From positions 1-64,000 of the forward strand of contig DASSLY010000010.1 of NCBI GenBank assembly GCA_035689185.1: a stretch of DNA of 64,000 nucleotides. Reading direction: 5' to 3'. Source of the stretch: DASSLY01 sp035689185. Lineage in GTDB: Bacteria; Actinomycetota; Actinomycetes; Actinomycetales; Dermatophilaceae. Of the stretch, positions 26,187 to 33,367 are shown piece after piece; within the stretch, counting starts at the first letter, position 1; the number at the start of each line of letters is the position of its first letter. Made by a program: the position numbers and the translations under genes. Below the pieces are notes generated by a model. It had not been told where the DNA came from. It made no database searches and saw nothing but the letters and a program-made list of their open reading frames with translations.

Positions 26187-27267
26187 CCGCTGGGACGACC
26201 TGCCGGAGAAGCTGGGCGGTCTGTGCCGGATCGCCGCCGAGGCCGGCCTGGACACACTGGTTCTGCGCGAACCGGCCACCCTGGCTTGGTTGTTCGAAGC
26301 CCGGGTGCACGTCCCTCTGACTCTGGACGCGGCCTGCCTGGAGGCGGTGGTGCACGTGGCGGACCCGCCGGGGCTGACCGTGGTGACGAATGCGATCGAG
26401 GCTCCCCGGCTGCAGGACACCGAGCTGGCCGGGCTGCCCGCCGAGTGGCTCGTCCTGCCTTGGTGGCAGCCCCGCGACGCCGCCCTGCCGACCGGCCCAC
26501 AGGTCGGCGGCGACCGGCCGGGCCTGGGCACCGTTGACGTGCGGGCCGGTGTCGCCGCCGTGCGCCGCGTCCTCACCCCGCGGCAGCGCGACCTGCTGGC
26601 GGCGGTCGGCCGCGACGCGGCCTGCGCGGCCACCCGGACCGCGCTGCGGGTCACACCAGCGACCAGCGAGTATGCCGCGGCCGGACTGTTCGCCGCGGAA
26701 CTGATGAGTGCCGGCATGGACCCGGTCGTGCTCATGGTCGCCGGCGGGACACGCGGCGGGCGGCACCGGCATCCGCTGCCGACGGCGGACCCGGTGGGAT
26801 CGCGGGCGATGCTCGTCTGCTGCGCCCGGCGGGACGGCCTGATCGCCAGCGTCACCCGGATCGTGAGCTTCGACCCGCTTTCCCGCGCCCAGGAGGACAC
26901 CTACCGGCGACTGCTGCTGGTGGAGCGGGCCTTCCTCGACGCCACCCAGCCCGGCACCCAGCTGGCGGCGGCGTTCTCAGCCGGCGCCGCGGCATACCGG
27001 GCTCAGGGCTTCGACCCGCAGGAGTGGCACCGGCACCACCAAGGCGGGCTGTCCGGGCTGCAGCCGCGGGAGTTCCCGGCCCACCACGACAGCGAGGTGG
27101 TTCTGCGGGAGGGGATGGTCGCCGCCTGGAACCCCAGCGCCGCCGGCTGGAAGGTGGAGGACACCGCCGTGATCCGCGCCGGCGGGCCGGACCTGCTGGT
27201 CCACGACCCGGAGTGGCCCTGCGTCGAGGTGGGCGGCCGCGCCCGGCCCGGCGTTCTCCTGCGCTGA
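26179..27267 (+). CDS. M24 (creatinase/aminopeptidase-fold) protein with lost metal ligands
   Basis: A 362-residue protein with the two-domain layout of M24 peptidases: a creatinase-like N-domain (1-125) and a pita-bread C-domain. The active site looks broken. The two Asp ligands expected in the VxVDxG and SDxTR segments are replaced (MLVCCARRDGLIASVTRIV), and the EPG glutamate is Asn (GMVAAWNPSAAG). A His (HHQGGLSG) and a late Glu (VEDTAV) remain. It is probably not a metallopeptidase; binding or another chemistry is possible. It overlaps the GH31 gene by 8 bases, so it is firmly in the operon. Its role is unknown. Confidence 0.7.
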   Translation: MADRWDDLPEKLGGLCRIAAEAGLDTLVLREPATLAWLFEARVHVPLTLDAACLEAVVHVADPPGLTVVTNAIEAPRLQDTELAGLPAEWLVLPWWQPRDAALPTGPQVGGDRPGLGTVDVRAGVAAVRRVLTPRQRDLLAAVGRDAACAATRTALRVTPATSEYAAAGLFAAELMSAGMDPVVLMVAGGTRGGRHRHPLPTADPVGSRAMLVCCARRDGLIASVTRIVSFDPLSRAQEDTYRRLLLVERAFLDATQPGTQLAAAFSAGAAAYRAQGFDPQEWHRHHQGGLSGLQPREFPAHHDSEVVLREGMVAAWNPSAAGWKVEDTAVIRAGGPDLLVHDPEWPCVEVGGRARPGVLLR

Positions 27268-27296
27268 CCGCCGTACCGCAACCACAAGGAGCACAC

Positions 27297-28724
27297 GTGA
27301 GCATCACCGCGCTGCCGTTGATCGACGGACGCTGGGAGACACCGGAGCACGTCGTCGACGTCGTCAACCCCGCCACCGGGACCGTGGCCGGACGCCTCGG
27401 CTGGGGCGGCCCCGGGGACGCCGTGCGCGCGGCCGACGCCGCCGCCCGCGCGCTGCCGTCCTGGGCGGCCCGGCCCGCCCGCGCCCGGGCGGACCTGCTC
27501 CGCGAGGCCGCTGAGCTGCTGGCGGCCCGCGCGGAGACGATCGGCCGGCTGCTCGCGGCCGAGGCCGGCAAGCGGCTGCCGGAGGCGGTGGGCGAGGTCG
27601 CCTTCTCGGCGGAGTACCTCCGCTGGTTCGCCGAGCAGGCCAGGCGCCCCGAGGGGCAGGTCATCCCGCACGAGGCCCCGGGACGGCGGCACCTGACGAT
27701 CCGCCGTCCGGTGGGCGTCGTCGCCAGCCTGACCCCGTGGAACTTCCCCTGCTCCATCCAGGCCCGGAAACTGGCCCCGGCGCTCGCCGCCGGGTGCACG
27801 GTCGTCGCCCGGGTCTCGGAGAAGGCGCCGCTCGCGGTCACCGAGATGGTCCGCTGCCTGGTGGAGGCGGGGATCCCGGCGGGGGTGGTCAACCTGGTGC
27901 ACGGCCCGGCGCGGGAAGTGACCCAGGCCCTGCTGGACCATCGGGCCGTGCGCGCGGTCAGCTTCACCGGCTCCACCGAGGTGGGGCGGCAGATCATGGC
28001 CTCGGCGGCACGGCGCATCGTGCGGCCGCTGCTGGAGCTCGGCGGCGACGCGGCCTTCGTCGTGTTCGAGGACGCCGACCTGGACGCCGCGGTGGAGGGG
28101 GCGATGCTGGCCAAGTTCCGCAACACCGGTCAGTCGTGCATCGCCGCGAACCGGTTCGTCGTCCACGAGCCCGTCTACGACGAGTTCGTCTCCCGGCTGG
28201 TCAAGGCCGTGGACGCGATGACCGTCGGCGACGGGCTCGCCGACCCGTGCCCCGACCTGGGTCCGGTGATCGACCGGAGCCGGGTGCTGGCCGTGCAGGG
28301 ACTCGTCGACCAGGCCCTGCAGGCAGGTGCGACCCGGCTCACCCGCGTGGCCGAGCTGCCCTCCCACGGCACGTATGTCGCGCCGACGCTGCTCGCCGAC
28401 GTGCCCGGCGACGCGGCGATCGGGCGCACCGAGGTGTTTGGACCCGCCGCCGCCGTCTTCCCGTTCCGGGACGAGGACGAGGCGGTCGCGCGCGCCAACG
28501 CCACCGAGATGGGCCTGGCCGGGTACTTCTGGTCACGCGACGTCGGGCGCGTGTGGCGGATGGCGGAACGGCTGGAGGTCGGCATCGTCGGCGCGAACAA
28601 CGCCCTGCCCACCGTGTGCTTCGCGCCGATGGGCGGGGTGAAGCAGTCCGGCCTGGGCCGCGAGGGCGCCGACGCGGGGCTGGCGGAGTTCCAGGACGTC
28701 GGCTACGTCGCGCTCGGGCTGTGA
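27297..28724 (+). CDS. Aldehyde dehydrogenase, probable sulfolactaldehyde dehydrogenase
   Basis: A 475-residue NAD(P)-dependent aldehyde dehydrogenase. The catalytic Cys is C281 (NTGQSCIAANR) and the general base is E247 (LLELGGDAAFVV). LTPWNFPCSIQARKLAPAL is the cofactor-binding segment, and the text resembles succinate-semialdehyde dehydrogenases (GabD), the group from which known sulfolactaldehyde dehydrogenases come. The product would be 3-sulfolactate. GTG 27297 follows AAGGAG; it begins 29 bases after the M24 gene. This oxidative ending differs from the E. coli route, which reduces sulfolactaldehyde. Confidence 0.82.
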   Translation: MSITALPLIDGRWETPEHVVDVVNPATGTVAGRLGWGGPGDAVRAADAAARALPSWAARPARARADLLREAAELLAARAETIGRLLAAEAGKRLPEAVGEVAFSAEYLRWFAEQARRPEGQVIPHEAPGRRHLTIRRPVGVVASLTPWNFPCSIQARKLAPALAAGCTVVARVSEKAPLAVTEMVRCLVEAGIPAGVVNLVHGPAREVTQALLDHRAVRAVSFTGSTEVGRQIMASAARRIVRPLLELGGDAAFVVFEDADLDAAVEGAMLAKFRNTGQSCIAANRFVVHEPVYDEFVSRLVKAVDAMTVGDGLADPCPDLGPVIDRSRVLAVQGLVDQALQAGATRLTRVAELPSHGTYVAPTLLADVPGDAAIGRTEVFGPAAAVFPFRDEDEAVARANATEMGLAGYFWSRDVGRVWRMAERLEVGIVGANNALPTVCFAPMGGVKQSGLGREGADAGLAEFQDVGYVALGL

Positions 28725-28734
28725 CGGGGGCGAG

Positions 28735-29457
28735 ATGACCGCCGACCTGGTGCTGCTGCCGCTGGGGGTGGTGGCCGGCGCCGTCACCCAGCGGGTCACC
28801 GGCATCGGCTTCGCCCTGGTCAGCGCGCCCCTGCTGGTGCTGGTCGCGGGGCCGTTCGACGGCATCATCCTGTCCAACATCCTGGGCCTGCTCGTCAGCG
28901 CCGTGGTGCTGGCCAGCACGTGGCGGCACGCGCAGTGGCGGCGCGGCGCGCTGCTGGCCCTGCCGGCGCTGGCCGCCATCCCGCTCGGCGCGCTGGTCGC
29001 GCGGCGGGTGCCGGGGCCGGTCCTGCTCGTCCTCATCGGCAGCCTGGTGCTGGTCGCGCTGGCGCTGGTGCAGCTCAGCCCCCGGGCGCGCATCCTGCGC
29101 GGCCGCCGGGGAGCCGTGGCCGCCGGCGCGGCCAGCGGATTCATGAACGTCACCGCCGGGGTGGGCGGCCCGGCGATCGTCCTGTATGCGGTGAGCACGG
29201 CCTGGGAGCACCGGCGCTTCGTCGCGACGTTCCAGTACTACTCGGTCATGGTCAACCTGGCCTCGCTGCTCGTCAAAGGCGCGCCGAGCCTGCCCGGCTC
29301 AGCCCTGCTGGTGTCCGTGGCGGCGCTGGCGGTGGGCCTTGCCGGGGGGGAAGTCCTGTCCCGACGGGTCAGCCCGGAACGCGCCAGCCGGGCCGTCCTA
29401 GTGCTGGCCACCGCCGGCGCGCTGTCGACGGTGGTCAAGGGTGTGGTCTCCTGGTGA
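28735..29457 (+). CDS. TauE/SafE-family anion exporter, probable sulfolactate exporter
   Basis: A 240-residue membrane protein of the TauE/SafE (DUF81) family, with about seven or eight hydrophobic segments arranged as two similar halves. Family motifs include GAVTQRVTGIGFALVSAPLL in the first half and GFMNVTAGVGGPAIVLY in the second. Members export sulfite, sulfoacetate and other organosulfonates. Next to a sulfolactaldehyde dehydrogenase candidate, sulfolactate export is the natural reading. It starts 10 bases after the dehydrogenase gene. Confidence 0.85.
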   Translation: MTADLVLLPLGVVAGAVTQRVTGIGFALVSAPLLVLVAGPFDGIILSNILGLLVSAVVLASTWRHAQWRRGALLALPALAAIPLGALVARRVPGPVLLVLIGSLVLVALALVQLSPRARILRGRRGAVAAGAASGFMNVTAGVGGPAIVLYAVSTAWEHRRFVATFQYYSVMVNLASLLVKGAPSLPGSALLVSVAALAVGLAGGEVLSRRVSPERASRAVLVLATAGALSTVVKGVVSW

Positions 29458-29575
29458 GCCGTCAGGCACGCGCCGCTGGTCGCGGGCACGATGGCGGTGA
29501 GCGAGCCGCCGGCGCCGGTGCGGGCGGCCGGGTCGAGGTCGAGCGGGAGAAGTTCAAGCGGCAGAAGGAGCGGCC

Positions 29576-31282
29576 ATGACATCGAGCGCCCAGCTGGGTC
29601 CGGAGCAGCGGCAGCGTGCGTGGGCGGAGCTCGGTTCCGGGGAGTTCGACGTCCTGGTCATCGGGGGCGGGGTGACCGGTGCCGGCGTGGCGCTGGACGC
29701 GGCCACGCGCGGCCTGCGGACCGCACTCGTGGAGGCCCGCGACTACGCCAGCGGCACCTCGTCCCGGTCGAGCAAGCTGTTCCACGGCGGCCTGCGGTAC
29801 CTGGAGCAGCTCGACTTCGGCCTGGTCCGTGAGGCCCTGCGAGAACGGGAGCTTATGCTGACCCGGATCGCGCCGCACCTGGTCCGGCCGGTGCCGTTCC
29901 TCTACCCGCTGACCCGGCGCGGGTGGGAGCGCCCCTACGTGGGTGCCGGCCTGATGTTGTACGACACGCTCGGGGGGACCAGCTCGCTGCCACGGCACCG
30001 CCACCTGACCCGCCGTGCCGCGCGGGCGCTGTGCCCGTCGCTGCGCCGCGACGCGCTCGTCGGCGCGGTCCTCTACTACGACGCCCAGGCCGACGACGCC
30101 CGGCATACCCTCGCGGTGGTCCGCACCGCGGCCCGCTACGGCGCGGTCGTGCGCAGCTCGACCGAGGTCACCGAACTGGCCCGCAGCGGCGGGCGGGTCG
30201 TCGGCGCGACAGTGCGCGATGTCGAGTCGGGACTCACCGCGCACGTGCGCGCCAAGGTCGTGATCAGCTGCGCGGGCGTCTGGACCGACGACATCCAGCG
30301 CCTCACCGGCGCCCGGGGGCGGTTCAACGTGCGTGCCTCCAAGGGGATCCACCTGGTCGTGCCCCGGGACCGGATCGCCTCGGAGACCGGCCTGATCCTG
30401 CGCACCGAGCGCTCCGTGCTGTTCGTCATCCCATGGGGTAACCGGTGGCTCATCGGCACGACCGACACCGACTGGGACCTGGACAAGGCCCACCCGGCGG
30501 CCACCCGGGCCGACATCGACTACCTGCTGCTGCGGGTCAACAAGGTGCTGTCCATCCCGTTGCGCCGCGAGGACATCCTCGGCGTGTACGCCGGGCTGCG
30601 CCCGCTGCTGTCAGGGGAGTCCGAGGACACCAGCCAGCTCTCGCGGGAGCACTCGGTGTCCCGGCCGGTGCCGGGACTGGTGGCCGTGGCGGGCGGGAAA
30701 TACACGACCTACCGGGTGATGGCCCGCGACGCGGTGGAGGTCGCGGCGGCCGACATCGGGCACCCCCTGCCTCCCTGCGTCACCGACCACACTCCCCTCG
30801 TCGGCTCCGACGGTTACCAGGCGCTGGCCAACTCCGCGGAGGCCCACGCCGCCGAGCACAACATCCCGCCGTGGCGATACCGGCGGCTGCTGGACCGGTT
30901 CGGCAGCGAGGCCGGTGACGTCCTGGCCGCGGGTGCGGACAACCCGGCGCTGCTGGAGCCGGTCCCCGGCGCCGACGACTACCTGATGGCCGAACTGCAC
31001 CGCGCGGTCACCCACGAGGGAGCCCTGCACCTGGACGACCTGTTGACCAGGCGGACGCGGATCTCCATCGAAACCGGACACCGCGGGGCCGGGTCGGCGC
31101 AGGCGGTGGCGGAGGTCGTCGCCGGCGTCCTCGGGTGGGACCAGCCGACCATCAGCAAGGAGGTGGACAGCTACCTGTCCCGGGTTGCGGCGGAACGAGC
31201 CTCCCAGGACGCCGAGCTCGACGCCGATGCCATCAGCAGGCGCCTGACGGCCATCGACATCAGGCAGCCGCTGCGCATGTGA
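29576..31282 (+). CDS. glpD: Glycerol-3-phosphate dehydrogenase (GlpD)
   Basis: A 568-residue FAD-dependent glycerol-3-phosphate dehydrogenase. The FAD-binding GGGVTGAGVALDAATRG lies at about residues 26-42, and SRSSKLFHGGLRYLEQ is the usual following motif. PWGNRWLIGTTDTDWD and the C-terminal helical domain complete the normal family length. It oxidises glycerol-3-phosphate to DHAP at the membrane. It lies 118 bases after the exporter gene; it could recover the glycerol of sulfoquinovosyl glycerol, but no glycerol kinase is in the window, so it may be an independent unit. The ATG follows AGAAGGAG. Confidence 0.9.
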   Translation: MTSSAQLGPEQRQRAWAELGSGEFDVLVIGGGVTGAGVALDAATRGLRTALVEARDYASGTSSRSSKLFHGGLRYLEQLDFGLVREALRERELMLTRIAPHLVRPVPFLYPLTRRGWERPYVGAGLMLYDTLGGTSSLPRHRHLTRRAARALCPSLRRDALVGAVLYYDAQADDARHTLAVVRTAARYGAVVRSSTEVTELARSGGRVVGATVRDVESGLTAHVRAKVVISCAGVWTDDIQRLTGARGRFNVRASKGIHLVVPRDRIASETGLILRTERSVLFVIPWGNRWLIGTTDTDWDLDKAHPAATRADIDYLLLRVNKVLSIPLRREDILGVYAGLRPLLSGESEDTSQLSREHSVSRPVPGLVAVAGGKYTTYRVMARDAVEVAAADIGHPLPPCVTDHTPLVGSDGYQALANSAEAHAAEHNIPPWRYRRLLDRFGSEAGDVLAAGADNPALLEPVPGADDYLMAELHRAVTHEGALHLDDLLTRRTRISIETGHRGAGSAQAVAEVVAGVLGWDQPTISKEVDSYLSRVAAERASQDAELDADAISRRLTAIDIRQPLRM

Positions 31283-31451
31283 CGCACGGTTCGGCCGGCG
31301 CCGCGCACCCCGGGTCGGCGGCAGGTGGCCGGTGTCACGTGCGCCCGGTTCCCTCCCGGAACGCCCATGGAACGGCCGCGTCACGCCATACAGGTGAGGC
31401 CACCGCAGGGGTGGCCCGGGGCGCGACCCCAGTCACCGAGGAGAACCCGTC

Positions 31452-32780
31452 ATGACCCGTCCCAGATCCCACCGGTCCACCTCCGCGATCCTGGCCGAGA
31501 TCCTCGACCAGCACGGCAAGCACTCGACGCTCGGGCGCAAGCTTCGGGCCAACAGAGACCGCAACTGGCTGCTGGCGCTCACACTCAACAGCTTCGCCAA
31601 GGTCGCCACGTCGATACCACTGACCGACCTGGAGTCGGTCATCGTGGCCGCCTATGAGGCGGAGGGGCTCGGCGAGCTGATGCGCGAGCACGGCCGCACG
31701 TATGCCGCGATGCCGGCTCAGGCACGCCGGGACCTGTTCCCGGGCCGGTTCGCGCTGCTGGACGTGGCCACCGGCTACACCACAGCCGACCTGGTCCGCG
31801 ACCTGCCGGGCCTGGACGCGGCGGTCCGGTCGATGCCCAACGCCACCGACGTCGACGTTGCCGGCGTGCACGAAGGCCGGGTGGCGCTGGCCGACGTCCG
31901 ACGGCCTCGCCGCGCGGTCGTCCGGGAGCACGGCGGGGAGCTGTTGTGCGCTGTCCAGCCGGCCGGCCCAGGCATCCAGGCGGACGCGGCCACGGACCCC
32001 TTCTCGATCAAGGCCACCGGCTTCCACTGCTCCGACGAGACGGGAGTCGACTTCTTCGGCAGCGACGAGCCGTACTGGGTCTTCGGCTCGGTCGGCGCCG
32101 GCGTGGCCATCACCACGCGGAGCCGGGTGTTCGGCGACGTCGACTCCGGCGACAACCTCACCTTCAACGACGGCGAGGGCTGGATCTGGGGCCAGGACGG
32201 CCAGCCCCACCCGCTGCCCGACGGGCAGATCGGCTCGCTGGTCTCGCTGTGGGAGCACGACAGCGGCGACCCGGAGGAGGTCAGGTCGGCGACCGCCGCG
32301 GCGTTCGCCACGGCAGCCGCCGTGCTGGCGGTGACCGGGGTGGCGGCCTGGGTCGGCGCAGTGGTCGCCGGAGTCGGTTCGGTCGTCTCCTGGCTGATCG
32401 GGTTCATGGACGACGACCACATCGCCGACCAGACGTTCATCTTCGACCGGCAGACCGTCATCGACCAGGCCGGCAAGGTGGGCTCCTCGTTCAACGTCTC
32501 GCGCCGGTTCACCGACGGTGACGGCGACTACACCCTGACCATCGCGGTCACCCATCTCGGCCCGCCGGCCCCGCCGCCCGCGACCACCACGGTCCCCGAC
32601 GTGCTGGAGGAGGACACCGGCAGCGCGCTCGCCGACGTCCAGGCGGCCGGGCTTGTGGCCACGACGACGGGGACGAACGGGTCCGGCTCGTGGGTCTTCC
32701 GGCAGTCGCCGCTCGGCGGGGTGACCGTGCCCGTCGGCAGCTCGGTCACACTGCTGCTGCGGACCGGCCCACGCCTCTGA
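31452..32780 (+). CDS. Uncharacterised protein with one C-terminal PASTA domain
   Basis: A 442-residue protein with no match I recognise in its main body. Residues 1-270 are soluble with an acidic, Gly/Asp-rich middle. Residues about 280-320 form a long Ala/Val/Gly hydrophobic stretch (AAAVLAVTGVAAWVGAVVAG). The last ~60 residues fit a PASTA unit (VPDVLEEDT, then VFRQSPLGGVTVPVGSSVTLLL), a domain that binds peptidoglycan in kinases and penicillin-binding proteins. There is no signal peptide. ATG 31452 follows GAGGAG. It stands alone between GlpD and a repeat-rich gap. Confidence 0.65.
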   Translation: MTRPRSHRSTSAILAEILDQHGKHSTLGRKLRANRDRNWLLALTLNSFAKVATSIPLTDLESVIVAAYEAEGLGELMREHGRTYAAMPAQARRDLFPGRFALLDVATGYTTADLVRDLPGLDAAVRSMPNATDVDVAGVHEGRVALADVRRPRRAVVREHGGELLCAVQPAGPGIQADAATDPFSIKATGFHCSDETGVDFFGSDEPYWVFGSVGAGVAITTRSRVFGDVDSGDNLTFNDGEGWIWGQDGQPHPLPDGQIGSLVSLWEHDSGDPEEVRSATAAAFATAAAVLAVTGVAAWVGAVVAGVGSVVSWLIGFMDDDHIADQTFIFDRQTVIDQAGKVGSSFNVSRRFTDGDGDYTLTIAVTHLGPPAPPPATTTVPDVLEEDTGSALADVQAAGLVATTTGTNGSGSWVFRQSPLGGVTVPVGSSVTLLLRTGPRL

Positions 32781-32900
32781 CCGCTGCGCGCGGCCCGTCG
32801 CCCGTCACGGCACGCTCCCACCTGCGCGACGCCAGGGCGACGAGCGCCGCAGCGCAGCCGAGGTCGCCGCCGCTTCGGGGTGCCTGAGGCCGCCACCGGC

Positions 32901-33118
32901 CACCGGGCCGGGACGGCAGCCACCGGGCCGGGACGGCGGCCACCGGGCCGGGACGGCGGTCGCCTGGGCAGCCGCCCCGCCGTCACGATCGCCGTCCCGG
33001 GCGCCTGAGGCAGCCACCGGGCCGGGCCGGCAGCCGTGACGGGCCGGCAGCCGTGACGGCCCAACGGTCGCCTGGGCAGCCGCCCCGCCGTCACGATCCC
33101 CGTCCCGGGCGCCTGAAG
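32901..33118. repeat. Intergenic nested tandem and direct repeats
   Basis: The 587-base gap 32781-33367 holds no clear gene. It contains three exact-length 20-bp units (CACCGGGCCGGGACGGCRGC) at 32901-32960, two adjacent 17-bp units (GGGCCGGCAGCCGTGAC) at 33024-33057, and a 54-bp direct repeat at 32957-33010 and 33065-33118 that differs by very few bases. The 54-bp copies are exactly 108 bases apart. Such minisatellites expand and shrink by slippage. A role is not evident. Confidence 0.75.
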
Positions 33119-33200
33119 CCGCCTCACTGAAGGCGCCGATGGGCAGGGCGATTGCGACAAGAACAGGCGAGGGGACGCTGCTTTTCCCCGATCACCGGCG

Positions 33201-33311
33201 AGACGTCGGCGCCGGCCTGCCGCCGATGTGGCGCGACAGATGTCGGCGCCAGCCGGCCGCAGATGTGGCGCGACAGATGTCGGCGCCGACCCGCCGCAGA
33301 TGTGGGCTCGT
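33201..33311. repeat. Three tandem 37-bp repeats
   Basis: Three head-to-tail 37-bp units begin at 33201, 33238 and 33275. Each starts AGAYGTCGGCGCC and carries GATGTGG near its end. Units 1 and 2 are very similar; the third drifts in its last bases. Within and across units CGCCGA and TCGGCG can pair, so the transcript could fold into repeated hairpins. The block lies about 60 bases before the most likely start of the next gene and could be an operator array or a leader structure. Confidence 0.75.
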
Positions 33312-33367
33312 CCCCGTCGGGACGGTACCCGCTGGTATCACGGCGTGCTGGCCGGTCTCCTCCCCTC

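Noticed and set aside
26179..27267. Active Xaa-Pro dipeptidase or creatinase
   Set aside because: The two Asp ligands and the EPG Glu are replaced, so a classical M24 metal site cannot form.
33201..33311. CRISPR array
   Set aside because: Three adjacent 37-bp units without unique spacers and no cas genes nearby; these are simple tandem repeats.
33152..33367. N-terminal extension of the helical-repeat protein through the 37-bp repeats
   Set aside because: The translated repeats are Cys/Arg-rich, a 37-bp unit does not keep frame between copies, and no ribosome site is seen, so the start is placed downstream with low certainty.
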